A stretch of DNA of 64,000 nt from Azorinus chamasolen. Its lineage: Eukaryota > Mollusca > Bivalvia > Cardiida > Solecurtidae. Positions 42,191-54,588 of this stretch are shown here, piece by piece. The notes beneath the pieces are model-generated. The model did not search any database. It worked only from the letters and a program-made list of their open reading frames with translations, and was not told the origin of the DNA. Location: assembly GCA_963576725.1 (NCBI GenBank), contig OY755246.1, positions 72,160,371 to 72,224,370 on the forward strand, given 5' to 3'. Within the stretch, counting starts at the first letter, position 1, and every line of letters starts with the position of its first letter. The position numbers and the translations under genes were made by a program.

Positions 42191-43475
42191 TCGATCAGCC
42201 CAAAAACTATAGGTGTCTTCCTCTCATAATACTAAGCATATGCTCTTAATATGAACCAAATATGTGAAGCACTGTGAGTTATCGCATCACATCAAGTTTT
42301 GACAAAAGTTGATGGCATTTTCGATGAATCAAAGGCAGATAACTCTAGACCAAGTGATTTGATTCGACCCAAAAACTATAGGTGTCTTCCTCTGATGATA
42401 CTAAGCATATGCCCTTAATATGAAACAAATATGTGAAGTACTGTTTGAGTTATTGTGTCACATAAAAATTGTTGAAATGGAGGGCCAAGTTTCGCCCGGA
42501 GGTCTGGGGTTGTAAGTTGAACATTCTTGGCAGAGAACCACAAGGCAAAGCTACATACCAAATATGGAAGGTGTCAAGTATTAAAGGTATTCACCTTATG
42601 GTTTCAGAAAAGAAGATCTTTAAAGGTTTTCGTATATAAGTCTATGTAAAGACTGATAAACCCTGGGGTGGGACCATTCTGGTTTGGAGGTCATAATTTG
42701 AGCAAACTTTGTAGAGCACTATCAAATAATGATAAATACAAATTATCAAAGGTCTGGGCATTTTAGTTAATTATCAAAGGTCTGGGCATTTTAGTTTCAG
42801 AGAAGAAGATTTTTAAAAGATGTTCCTATGAAAAACTGAAAAGCCCCGAGGCGGGCCATTTTCAACCCAGGGGTCATAATTTGTAGAGGACCATTAGATC
42901 ATGCTACATACAAAATATAAAAGCTCTAGGCCTTACATTTTCAGAAGATTTTTAAAGAATTTCCTATGAAAAACTGATAAGCCCTGGGGCAGGGCCATTT
43001 TCTACCCAGGGGTTATGATTTGAACAAAATTTGTAGAGGACCATTAGATGATGCTCAATATCAAATATCAAAGGTCTATGCCTTACAGTTTCAGATTTTA
43101 AGAGAATTTCCTATGAAAAACTGATAAGTGCTTGGGCGGGGACATTTTTTGCCCGGGGTCATATTTGAACAATCTCGGTAGAAAACAATTAGATGATGAT
43201 ACATATCAAATATCAAAACCGTAGGTCTTACAGTTTCAGAGAAGATTTTTAAAAATTTCCTATGAAAACTGATAAGCCCTTGGGCGGGCCATTTTTGGTC
43301 CGGGGGTCATAATGTGAACAATATTTCGTTCCCCCTAGCCAATAATGATTCCGACAAAATTTGGTTAAAATCGGGCCAGAGGTTTCAAAGGAGATGTCGT
43401 TTGAAAATGTGGCCGGACGCCGGATGGATTGCGGTCACAATAGCTCATCCTGAGCCTTCGGCTCAGATGAGCTAA
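42190..43475 (+). mobile_element. type-I modular element fused to family-5-type monomers
   Basis: Two family-5 monomers (AACTATAGGTGTCTTCCTCT, TACTAAGCATATGC, AATATGTGAAG) at 42190-42470 are followed by type-I monomers to 43300. The terminal block GTTTCAAAGGAGATGTCGTTTG, the hairpin CTGAGCC-TTC-GGCTCAG and ATGAGCTAA end at 43475. The left boundary is unclear. Confidence 0.6.
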
Positions 43476-43551
43476 AAACCTCCTCCAACCCACACACCCA
43501 TGGTGTAGTTGACCATGGTATGTACATGACCAACCTGAGTGGTATTTGTAA

Positions 43552-44777
43552 CAAGAGTGCCAGTGGGCACAATATACGCCCGTCGAGGTCTTGTTCAACA
43601 TAAACTGGGGTTAACGTATTTGCTAAACTCAAATTCTAAGTCCAATTTTGGGACCAAGTTTCAAGGTTGTAAATAGGCGTACTTTAACAAAAAACTTTAA
43701 CCAAAAATTCTAAATTAAAAAAGTGCCATAATTGTGTCTAAATGCTTGTGTACAGGTAAAGCTTGTGATAGTGAACAAGTGTTCAAAGTTTAAAAGCTTA
43801 ATCTGAAAGGGTAATGTAAATAAGTGGACTTTAACCAAAACCGTAACCAAAATTTCTAAGTTAAAAGGGGACATAATTCAGTCAGAATGTTGGACAGAGT
43901 TATGTACTCTTGCCTACAGGTGAAGCTTATGATGGTGAACAAGTGTTCCAAGATTAAAAGCTTTATCTCAAAGGGTTATGTAAATAAGTGGACTTTAACC
44001 AAAACGTTAACCAAACATTCTAAGTTAAAAAGGGGCATAATTCTGTCAAAATGCTTGACAGGGTTATGTACCGTTGTCTACAGGTGAAGCTTTTGATGGT
44101 GAACAAGTGTTCCAAGTTTAAAAGCTTTATCTCAAAGGGTTATGTAAATAAATGGACTTTAACAAAAACTTTAACAAAAATTCTAAGTTAAAAAGGGGCA
44201 TAATTCAGTCAAAATGCTTGACAGAGTTACGTACTCTTGCCTACATGTGGAGGTTGTGACGGTGAACAAGTGTTCCAAGTTTCAAAGCTTTATCACAAAG
44301 TGTTATGTAAATAAGTGGACTTACAAAAATGTGTTCCACGTAAATTGAGGTTAACATTTTTGCTTAATGCAAATGCTAAACGCAAATTCTAAGTCCAATT
44401 GTGCGACCTTGACCTTGGATAAACGAACCGGGACTTGGCAGGCTACTGTAGCATGTCTAGATGAACATTGTGGTCACATTTGGGAAGGATCCACCAACCT
44501 GAACGTGAGTTAGAGATGTTACAGACAGACAGAGAGGTTAACATTTTTGCTAAACGCAAATTCTAAGTGCAATTGTGTGACCTTGACCTTGGATAAACGA
44601 ACCGGGACTTGGCAGGCTACTGTAGCATTCTAGATAAACATTGTGGTTAAATTTGAGAAGGATCCACCAAGCGGAACTTGAGTTAGAGATGTTACAGACG
44701 GACGGACAGCCAGACGGACAGACACACAGACAGCGCCATTCCATAATACTTCCCGTTTTTTTCAAACGAGCGTATAA
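43552..44777 (+). mobile_element. family-2 element (ATACGCCC / GCGTAT word)
   Basis: Starts CAAGAGTGCC-AGT-GGGCAC (hairpin), then ATATACGCCC. The core is ~4 monomers of about 170 bp (AAAAGGGGCATAATTC, CAGGTGAAGCTT, GGTGAACAAGTGTTCCAAG, AAGTGGACTTTAAC). Two CTTGACCTTGGATAAACG units and a GACGGACAG microsatellite follow, ending CGAGCGTATAA. The flanks rejoin as TATTTGTAA|AATCATAAG, matching the empty copy TATTTGTAAAAATAATACG at 62577. Confidence 0.8.
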
Positions 44778-44802
44778 AATCATAAGAAAAACCAATATGA
44801 AA

Positions 44803-46346
44803 CAAGAGGGCCATGAGGCCCTGAAGCGCTCACCTGAGATAACCCCAGGTTCGGGGCCATTTTTGACCAAGAGTTCATCATTTGTACAACCATGGTAGAG
44901 AACCACAAAGCAAAGCAGAATGCCATTAATTAAAGGTCTAAGCCTTATGGTTTCAGAGAAAAATAATATTTCATATTTTTCCCTTGAAAAACTGATAAGC
45001 CCCAAGGCAGGGCCAAGTTTCGCCCAGAGGCCAGGGTCCTAAGTTGAACATTCTTGGCAGAAGACCACAAGCCAAGCTACATATTTGTAGAGGACAATTA
45101 AATCAGGTTATATACCAAACATCAAAGGTCTAGGCCTTACAGTTTCAGAATATTTTTAAAGTTTTCCTATGAAAAATTGATAAGCCCTTGGGCGGGCCTT
45201 TTTTGGCCCGGGGTCATAATTTTAACAATCTTTGTAGAGAATCATTACATCATGCTACATACCAAATATCAAAGGTCTAGGCCTAACAGTTTCAGAGAAG
45301 AAATGTTTTAAAGATTTTCCTATGAAAAACTGATGAGCCCTTGGGCGTGGCCAATTTTGGCCCGGGGTCATAATTTGAACAATCTTTTGTAGAGGACCAT
45401 AAGATCATGCTACATGCCAAACATCAAAGGTCTAGGCCTTACAGTTTCAGAGAAGAAGATTTTTAAAGATTTTCCTATGAAAAGCTGATAAGCCCTTGGG
45501 CGGGGCCATTTTTGGCCCAGGGTTCATAATTTGAACAACTTTTGCTAATGACCATTAGATCATGCTACATACCAAATATCAAAAGTCTAGGCCTAACAGT
45601 TTCAGACAAGAAGATTTTTAAAGATTTTCCTATGAAAAACTGATAAGCCCTGGGGCGGGGCCATTTTTTGGTCCGGGGGTCATAATTTGAACAGTCTTTG
45701 TAGAGGACCATTAGATCATGCTACATACCAAATATCAAAGATCTAGGCCTTATGGTTTCAGAGAAGAAGATTTTAAAAAAAAATCCTATGAAAAACTGAT
45801 AAGCCCTTGGGCGGGGCCATTTTTGATCCGGGGGTCATAATTTGAACAATCTTTGTAGAGGGCCATTAGATGATGCTACATACCAAATATCTAGGCCTTA
45901 CCGTTTCAGAGAAGAAGATTTTTAAAGATTTTCCTATGAAAAACTGATAAGCCCTGGGGCGGGGCCATTTTAAGTCCGGGGGTCAAAATTTGAACAATCT
46001 TTGTAGAGGACCATTATATAATGCTACATACCAAATATCAAATATCTAGGCCTTACCGTTTCAGAGAAGAAGATTTTTAAAGATTTTCCTATGAAAAACT
46101 GATAAGCCCTGGGGCGGGGCCATTTTTGGTCCTGGGGTCATAATTTGAACAATCTTTGTAGAGGACCATTAGATGATGCTACATACCAAATATCACAGAT
46201 CTAGGCCTTATGGTTTCAGAGAAGAAGATGTTTAAGTAAATTGTTGACGACGCACATACGCACGACACACATACGCACGACGCTCGACGACGGACACTGC
46301 CCCCTCACAATACCTCACCTGGCACTCTTTGTGCCAGGTGAGCTAA
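44803..46346 (+). mobile_element. family-1 element with type-I core
   Basis: Head CAAGAGGGCCATGAGGCCC, then AAGCGCTCACC. About eight type-I monomers follow, then a CGACGCACATACGCACGAC tract, and a 12-bp stem CTCACCTGGCAC-TCTTT-GTGCCAGGTGAG running into CTAA. The flanks rejoin as CAATATGAAA|AAAAGGGAAATA, matching the empty copy CAATATTACAAAAGGGGAATA at 62603. Confidence 0.85.
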
Positions 46347-47489
46347 AAAAGGGAAATATCTGCAGAAATATTTATGGTAGAGTTATGTCCCTTGTGCTTG
46401 ACACTTCCTCTCATCATGCTTGTTCCATATGTGAAGTTGCAAATCAATTGAACCAGTAGATAAAGAGTTATTTTCCAGCCAGGAAAATATGAACAAGAGT
46501 ACCGCATACAGTACATAATACGCCCACTTGCAAACTTTCTCTGATTCAACATGCCTTATAAGTGTTGACATTTTCTAACCTGTGCTTCAGATCTTGATTT
46601 CCATATTAAGGTGATACTATTTTTTTAAAAAAATGAAGTGAATATCTTATTAAATAAAAAAGTTACAGCTAATCCTCATTTTTGCAGATTTTTGTAAAGT
46701 GCAACGGCCATAACTCTGTAAAGACAAACTGAATGAACCTCAAAATAAATTCAGCTTCAAATTTTGTTGCTTAAAACATTTGTGTTAAGTTTCATTTATA
46801 TAATTTTAATAGTTTTCCCAGAAAACAACAGACAAACTAAAAGTTGACCGACAAACAAAGCAACGAACACACGAAGTTCAAGGACCATAACTTTAGAATA
46901 AAATGACATATCAAAACCCCGCAATATATGTGAAAATTCACATTAAGGTTTAACCATATAAAAAAATTGAAGTAAATATCATTTCAAATGAAAAAGTTAT
47001 GGTCATCCTCATATTTGCATAGATTTGCATTATTTTTTTAATTGCAAGGGCCATAACTCCGAAACAACAAATCAAATGATCCTCAGAATCGACTTAGCTT
47101 CAGGTCTTGATGCATTAAACATGTTTATGAAGTTTCATTAATATCTGTCAAACAGTTTTCCCAGAAAACAGCAGACAAACTATTTGCATGTATTTGCATT
47201 ATTTTTTACGGACAAGGGCCATAACTCCGAAACGACAAATCAAATGAAACTCAGGATCGACTCAGCTTCAGATCTTGATGCATTAAACATTTGTGTGAAG
47301 TTCATTAATATCTCTCAAATAGTTTTCCCAGAAAACAGCGGACAAACTATTTGCATATTTTTTAAGGACAAGGGCCATAACTCTGAAATGAAAAATCAAA
47401 TGATCCTCAGAATCAGCTCAGCTTCAGATCTTGATGCATTAAACATTTGTGTGAAGTTTCATTAATATCTGTCAAATAGTTTTCCAAGA

Positions 47490-50320
47490 CAAGAGGGCCA
47501 TGATGGCCCTGAAATCGCTCACCAGAGGGAAAGATTTTTAAAGTTTCAACCACATGTATGTTTCTAAACAAAACTGGACACCTGTTTTGTGGGGTGTTAT
47601 TTGACCCTTTCTCTGTATAATTATAATGGCAAGCTTTCTGGGATGATTTGCTTTATTATAAATATTTTCTAAGTCCAATACCGAACGTTTACCGACCGTT
47701 AACTTGGAAAGCATATATCGCACAAAAAATATCTGGAAAAAGTTTCATTTTCCATTGCATATTACTACGCATAACCTAACAACTCCTTGATATATTGCGT
47801 ATTTAGAAACGAATGACAACTCTTGTAGAGCACGTTTCGTAACAATACCAGTTCACACCTGAACGTTTCGAACCCCTTCAGAGTACTGATGATTGTTTCA
47901 AAGCAGAAATTGTATAAAAATCGCGATTTCAACAATTTATACAAACGGAATTGTTATGGAAATGGAAAATTAAAACTTGTTAAGAATAACTGGTGATAAT
48001 AACCATTGTGATAAATAGAGCATTTGCCTTAGTGATAAATAAAGCATTTGCTCCATAAGAGTAAATGCACTATTTATCACAATGGTTTCAAATCTACACA
48101 ATTCTGAAATTTTCCTTTTCTCTAATTAACCCTTTTCCTCATATAACCATGTTTTCACGCATTTGCAAACAGAGTAGACCCAGATTTACCTCTTTGAATA
48201 AGCAGACAACATTTCTAACATATGACAACCCTATCACAGCTTAGCAGGACTTAACCAAAATTAGCACACAGTTTGAACTCAGATCTGACACATACCGGTA
48301 TGTAACTTTATATGTGGTTTGTATATGAGTTAATTTACTCCTATGGAGCAAATGCTCTATTTATCACAATGGTTTGAAATCTACACCTGAAATTTTCATC
48401 TTCTCTAATAAATGCTCCTTATCAGTAGATTTATTCAAAGAGGTAGTATCTGAAAAAAGCCTTTGTGATAAATAGAGCATTTGCTAACCATTGTGATAAA
48501 TAGAGCAAAAGCTCCATAGTAGTAAATGTTCTATTTATCACAAAAGTTTCAAATCTACACAATTCTGAAATTTTCCTTTTCTATAATTAATGCTCCTTAT
48601 CAGTAGATTTATTCAAAGCGGTAGGATCTGAAAAAAGCCTTTGTGATAAATAGAGCATTTGCTCCATAGGAGTAAATGCTCTATTTATCACAATGGTTTC
48701 AAATCTACACAATTCTGAAATTTTCCTTTTCTCTAATTAATGCTCCTTATCAGTAGATTTATTCAAAGAGGTATAATAGTCACTTTATGAAACCATTGTG
48801 ATAAATAGAGCAATTGCCTTTGTGATAAATAGAGCATTTGCTCCATAGGAGTAAATGCACTATTTATCACAATGGTTTCAAATCTAAACAATTCTGAAAT
48901 TTTCCTTTTCTCTAATTAACCCTTTTCCTCATATAAACATGTTTTCACGCATTTGCAAATAGAGTAGACCCAGATTTACCTCTTTGAATAAGCAGACAAC
49001 ATTTCTAACAGATGACAACCCTATCACTGCTTAGCATGACTTGACCAAAATTAGCACACAGTTTGGATTCTGATCTGACACATACCGGTATGTAACTTTA
49101 TATGTGGTTTGTATATGAGTTAATTTACTCCTATAGAGCAAATGCTCTATTAATCACAATGGTTTGAAATCTATACAATTCTGAAATTTTCCTTATCAGT
49201 AGATTTATTCAAAGAGGTAGGATCTGAAAAAAGCCTTTGTGAGAAATAGAGCATTTGCCAACCATTGTGATAAATAGAGCAAAAGCTCCATAGGAGTAAA
49301 TGTTCTATTTGTCACAATGGTGTCAAATCTACACAATTCTGAAATTTTCCTTTTCTATAATTAATGCTCCTTATCAGTAGATTTATTCAAAGAGGTAGGA
49401 TCTGAAAAAAGCCTTTGTGATAAATAGAGCATTTGCTCCATAGGCGTAAATGCTCTATTTATCACCATGGTTTCAAATCTACACAATTCTGAAATTTTCC
49501 TTTTCTCTAATTAATGCTCCTTATCAGTAGATTTATTCAAAGAGGTAAAATAGTCACTTTATGAACTATTGTGATAAATAGAGCATTTTCTCCATAGGAG
49601 TAAATGCTCTATTTATCACAATGGTTTCAAATCTACACAATTCTGAAATTTTTCAAGAGGCAGATTCTGAAAATATCCTGTGAGGGAATGGGTTAACAAA
49701 CAGTGTGAGCAAACAGAGACTAATTCTGAAGCAGACAACTTGATAGAGTTTTGACCAGGAACTTGACCTATTCAGTGATTATGCAACACAGATGGAGTGA
49801 CCTCAATCCCTCTAGTTCAGAGGAACCTTTATAGTGTAAAATAATATTTTAAAGTATAACCAACAGGGCAGGGCCAATTTTAACCTCAGAACTATGATAT
49901 TTACCAATGTCAATAAGGAATACTAAGTAAATATATACACCAAATATCTAAGCTCTGTGACATGTAGTTTTTGACAAAAAGATTTTTGAAGTTTTCCCCA
50001 TGCCTAACCTAAGTGAGCCCAGCATTCTGCTACTTGTACAGAAAACAACAGTCAGCTAGAAAAAACTGGCCACCCCTGGGGCCGTGGCGGGGCCAATTTT
50101 GACCCCAGGGGCATTATTTATATAACTTTTGTAGAGGACCTATAGGTGATGCTATGTGCCAAAGATGAAAGCTGAGAACCCTGTAGATTCAGAGGAGAAG
50201 ACTTTTAAAGTTCAAATTGTTGACGCGGGACGACGGATGACGAACGACGCACGACGCCGGACGACGGACATCAGGCGATCACAAAGCTCACCCTGAGCAC
50301 TTTGTGCTCTGGTGAGCTAA
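47490..50320 (+). mobile_element. family-1 element carrying amplified MITE-B array
   Basis: Head CAAGAGGGCCATGATGGCCC, then GAAATCGCTCACC. Tail GACGACGGACATCAGGCGAT, the GAGCAC-TTT-GTGCTC stem and GGTGAGCTAA. The flanks rejoin as TTCCAAGA|AAACAGCGGAC, as in the uninterrupted monomer. The right third (49690-50320) is collinear with 35800-36431, so this is a relative of the 35355 element whose single MITE-B has become an array (about 48000-49660). Confidence 0.82.
48000..49660 (+). repeat. array of eight to nine MITE-B hairpin units in two ~790-bp blocks
   Basis: Hairpin units with TTGTGATAAATAGAGCATTT and AAATGCTCTATTTATCACAA occur near 48002, 48342 (partial), 48464, 48634, 48790, 49124 (partial), 49232, 49414 and 49560. 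Landmarks recur at an offset of ~791 bp (TTAACCCTTTTCCTCATATAA at 48126 and 48917; CATACCGGTATGTAACTTTA in each), showing a segmental tandem duplication. Confidence 0.82.
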
Positions 50321-51066
50321 AAACAGCGGACAAACTATTTGCATGTATTTGCATTATTTTCTAAGTAAAAGGGCCATAACTCCGAAACGACAAATCAAAT
50401 GAACCTCAGAATCGACTCAGCTTCAGATCTTGATGCATTAAACATTTGTGTGAAGTTTCATTAATATCTCTCAAATAGTTCTCCCAGAAAACAGCGGACA
50501 AACTATTTGCATATTTTTTAAGGACAAGGGCCATAACTCTGAAATGAAAAATCAAATGAACCTCAGAATCAACTCAGCTTCAGATCTTGATGCATTAAAC
50601 ATTTGTGTGAAGTTTCATCAATATCTGTCAAATAGTTTACCCAGAAAACAGCGGAAAACTATTTGCATGTATTTGCATTATTTTTTAAGTAAAAGGGCCA
50701 TAACTCCGAAACGACAAATCAAATGAACCTCAGAATCGACTCAGCTTCAGATCTTGATGCATTAAACATTTGTGTGAAGTTTCTTTAATATCTCTCAAAT
50801 AGTTTTCCCAGAAATCAGCGGACAAACTATTTGCATATTTTTTAAGGACAAGGGCCATAACTCTGAAATGAAAAATCAAATGAACCTCAGAATCAACTCA
50901 GCTTCAGATCTTGATGTATTAAATATTTGTGTGAAGTTTCATTAATATCTGTCAAATAGTTTTCCCAGAAAACAGCGGACAAACAAAATGTTGACGGACG
51001 AACGAACGAACGGACGGATGGACAGGGCCACGACAATATACGACCACCTTTATTAGGTGGGCGTAT

Positions 51067-51228
51067 AAAAAGGGGATCAACTCCAAAAATATTGATGCTA
51101 GAGTTATGGCCCTTGTGCATGACACATCCTCTCATCATGCTTGTTCCATATGTGAAAGTTTCAAATCAATTGAACCTGTCGATAAAGAGTTATTGTCCAG
51201 ACAAGAAAAATGGGGAATAACTAAAAAA
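51067..51228 (+). repeat. host repeat H, second copy (left part)
   Basis: Carries AACTCCAAAAATATTGATGC, TAGAGTTATGGCCCTTGTGC, CTCTCATCATGCTTGTTCC and ATTGAACCTGTCGATAAAGAG, like 46350-46490 and 62600-62740. The next H copy is cut at 51228 and continues at 53982. Confidence 0.7.
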
Positions 51229-53981
51229 CAAGAGGGCCATGAGGCCCTGAAGCGCTCACCTGAGATAACCCCAGGGGCGGGGCCATTTTTGACCACAAGA
51301 AATCATGTGTACAACCTTGGTAGAGAACCACTAGGCAAAGCAGTATGCCATTAATTAAAGGTCTAAGCCTTATGGTTTCATAGAAAAATAATATTTTATA
51401 TTTTACCCATGAAAAACTGATAAGCCCTGAGGCAGGGCCAAGTTTCGCCCAGTGGTCAGGGTCGTAAGTTAAACATTTTTGGCAGAGGACCACAAGCCAC
51501 AACTACATATTTGTAGAGGACCATTAGATCATGTTACATACCAAATATCAATGGTCTAGACCTTACAGTTTCAGTAGATTTTTAAAGATTTTCCTTTGAA
51601 AAACTAATAAGCCCATGGGCGGGGCCATTTTTGGCCCGGGGGTCATAATTCGAACAATATTTGTAGAGGACCAATAGACCATGCTACATACCAAATATCA
51701 AAGGTCTAGGCCTTACAGTTTCAGAGAAGAAGATTTTTAAAGATTTTCCTATGAAAAACTGATAAGCCCTTGGGCGGGGCCATTTTTGGCCCGGGGGTCA
51801 TAATTTGAACAACCTTTGCAGAGGACCATAAGATCATGCTACATACCAAATATCAAAGGTCTAGGCCTTACAGTTTGAGAGAAGAAGATTTTTAAAGATT
51901 TTCCTATGAAAAACTGATAAGCCCTTGGGCGGGGCCATTTTTGGCCCGGGGGTCATAATTTGAACAATATTTGTAGAGGACCATAAGATCATGCTACATA
52001 CCAAATATCAAAGGTCTAGGCCTTACAGTTTGAGAGAAGAAGATTTTTAAAGATTTTCCTTTGAAAAATTAATAAGCCCATGGGCGGGGCCATTTTTGGC
52101 CCGGGGGTCATAATTCGAACAATATTTGTAGAGGACCAATAGACCATGCTACATACCAAATATCAAAGGTCTAGGCCTTACAGTTTGAGAGAAGAAGATT
52201 TTTAAAGATTTTCCTATGAAAAACTGATAAGCCCTTGGGCGGGGCCATTTTTGGCCCGGGGGTCATAATTTGAACAACCTTTGCAGAGGACCATAAGATC
52301 ATGCTACATACCAAATATCAAAGGTCTAGGCCTTACAGTTTGAGAGAAGAAGATTTTTAAAGATTTTCCTATGAAAAACTGATAAGCCTTTGGGCGGGGC
52401 CATTTTTGGCCCGGGGGTCATAATTTGAACAATATTTGTAGAGGACCATAAGATCATGCTACATACCAAATATCAAAGGTCTAGGCCTTACAGTTTGAGA
52501 GAAGATTTTTAAAGATTTTCCTTTGAAAAATTAATAAGCCCATGGGCGGGGCCATTTTTGGCCCGGGGGTCATAATTCGAACAATATTTGTAGAGGACCA
52601 ATAGACCATGCTACATACCAAATATCAAAGGTCTAGGCCTTACAGTTTGAGAGAAGAAGATTTTTAAAGATTTTCCTATGAAAAACTGATAAGCCCTTGG
52701 GCGGGGCCATTTTTGGCCCGGGGGTCATAATTTGAACAACCTTTGTAGAGGACCATAAGATCATGCTACATACCAAATATCAAAGGTCTAGGCCTTACAG
52801 TTTGAGAGAAGAAGATTTTTAAAGATTTTCCTATGAAAAACTGATAAGCCCTTGGGCGGGGCCATTTTTGGCCCAGGGGTCATAATTTGATCATCTTTGT
52901 AGAGGACCATTAAATCATGCTACATACCAAATATCAAAGATCTAGGCCTTACAGTTTGAGAGAAGAAGATTTTTAAAGATTTTCCTATGAAAAACTGATA
53001 AGCCCTTGGGCGGGGCCATTTTTGGCCCGGGGGTCATAATTTGAACAACCTTTGTAGAGGACTATAAGACCATGCTACATACCAAATATCTAGGCCGTAT
53101 AGTTTCAGTGAAGAAGATTTTTAAAGATTATCTTATGAAAAACTGACAAGCCCTTGGGCGGGGCCATTTTTTAGCCCGGGTGTCATAATTTGAACAATCT
53201 TTGTAGAGGACCATAAGATCATGCTACATACCAAATATCAAAGGTCTAGGCTTTACAGTTTCAGAGAAGAAGATTTTTAAAGATTTTCCAATATTACCAT
53301 ATATGGAAAAAAAGACCACGCCCTCTGGCGGCCATGTTTTTTGCCGGATCAAAATTCTTTTAACAACTTTTAAAGTCTATCAACTGAGAAACATTTTGGT
53401 GAAAACTATATTCAAATCGGACAAGTCATTCTGGAGAAGAAGATTTTTCTAGATATTGTGTACAGTTGCCATGGCAACAAGACCGATGGCCCCACCCACT
53501 ATCTTTTAACAACTTTTGAAGCACCCACCCACAGTATGTATCTGACCAAGTTTGGTTACAATTGGGCAGTCGGTTTCAGAGAAGAAGTCGTTTGAAATTG
53601 TTGACGGACAGACAGACTGACAGATGGACAGACAGACGGACGTACTAACAAATGGGTAGTTGTGTGACTTTTTCCTTTGATCTTTTCTTGTGGGACTAGT
53701 CCCACAAGAAAAACTATTTTTGGCTCTAACTTTGGAAAAGAATGATCTGGAAGCTAACCCTAACCCTAACCCTATGTCCCACAACTGGCCAGGTTAATGT
53801 CACAAGAAATGGCCAGGTTAATGTCACAAGAGATGGCCAGGTTAATGATTTTACTTGTGCGACTAGTTAGAAAAAGTCACACAACTACCCATTGGTGAGT
53901 GCGGACAGACGGACAGACGGACGCCGGACACAGGGGTATCACAATAGCTCACCTTGAGCACTTTGTGCTCTGGTGAGCTAA
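51229..53981 (+). mobile_element. family-1 element with higher-order type-I core
   Basis: Head CAAGAGGGCCATGAGGCCC. About eleven type-I monomers of ~156 bp follow, with a three-monomer higher-order period of ~460 bp (variant words TCGAACAATATTTG, GAACAACCTTTGCAG and GAACAATATTTGTAG cycle in order). Then come a unit with GCCCTCTGGCGGCCATG, a GACAGACGGACG microsatellite interrupted by another element (53650-53893), the GAGCAC-TTT-GTGCTC stem and GGTGAGCTAA. The flanks rejoin within repeat H. Confidence 0.85.
53650..53893. mobile_element. TIR element with 30-bp palindrome and telomere-like units
   Basis: Ends AATGGGTAGTTGTGTGACTT and its reverse complement, with TIR continuing to ~24 bp. Inside are a 30-bp perfect palindrome (53683-53712, centre ACTAGT), three CCCTAA units (about 53755-53773) and three tandem copies of GGCCAGGTTAATG with spacers (53787-53845). 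It is absent from the homologous microsatellite at 60895-60970, so it is an insertion. Confidence 0.75.
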
Positions 53982-54588
53982 AAATATATTGATGCTAGAG
54001 TTATGGCCCTTGTGCATGACTTTTCATCTCATCATGCTTGTTCCATGTGTGAAGTTATAATGAATTTAGCCTACCCTTGCCTCCCATGGACAAGAAGCAT
54101 GAAAGAGGGACGGACGGACGGACTGACGGAATCGAGCAAACCTAAAGTCCCACATCCGATAACCGGTGGGGGACTAATTAGTAATAATGTGCCCAGGATG
54201 GATTGGGGTGGGGGGCATAAAAAAGTTCTTCAAAACAGTTTGATTACATTCATATATTGATGACAAAGCTTTGTGTCAAACAATGTTTCAGTCGATTGAA
54301 CTATTAGAGAAACTCCACTGACGACATCCATGACAATATGTTCCACCTTAATGTTTAAAAAAGGTCTTCAATAAAAATTTCAAAGAATGCATGTATTACT
54401 TGCACTAAACATTCACTCTTCGACTTTAAAATGATAAATTTGATTTGATATCAAATGACCTTTCTTAAATATTCTATCCTTAGGCTAACACATTATTAAT
54501 GTAAATGTTTCCATACAGCTATCAAATCCACTGTAGGTTCATCACAGTTCTCAGAATAATAACCATAATGTATACAGCATAGATATGT
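53982..54588. other. host repeat H remnant and 3' flank of the host gene
   Basis: Repeat H resumes (ATTGATGCTAGAGTTATGGC) to about 54130. The rest, 54150-54588, lies just downstream (minus strand) of the stop codon of the host gene and is presumably its 3' UTR. No clear AATAAA is seen on the minus strand here. Confidence 0.4.

Larger units (their letters stand above)
43488..46490 (+). repeat. host repeat H carrying two nested insertions
   Basis: Repeat H (CCCATGGTGTAGTTGACCATGG, ... GGTATTTGTAA, ... TATGTCCCTTGTGCTTGACA, CTCTCATCATGCTTGTTCCA, AATCAATTGAACCAGTAGAT) is uninterrupted at 62520-62735. Here it is split at 43551/44778 and 44802/46347 by two elements. Confidence 0.75.
46494..51066 (+). 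mobile_element. family-2 element split by a nested family-1 element
   Basis: Starts CAAGAGTACC...GTAC and ATAATACGCCC; ends ACCACCTTTATTAGGTGGGCGTATAA after an AACGAACGGACGGATGG tract. Monomers of ~170 bp (GGCCATAACTCCGAAACGAC, CAGCTTCAGATCTTGATGCA, ATATCTCTCAAATAGTTTTC) lie at 46650-47489 and 50321-50990, on either side of the insertion 47490-50320. Confidence 0.78.

Noticed and set aside
51400..53290. CRISPR-like regular repeats
   Set aside because: Units are contiguous ~156-bp monomers with no unique spacers, in a eukaryotic transposon core.
53755..53773. Chromosome end / true telomere
   Set aside because: Only three CCCTAA units inside a small TIR insertion flanked by other repeats on both sides.
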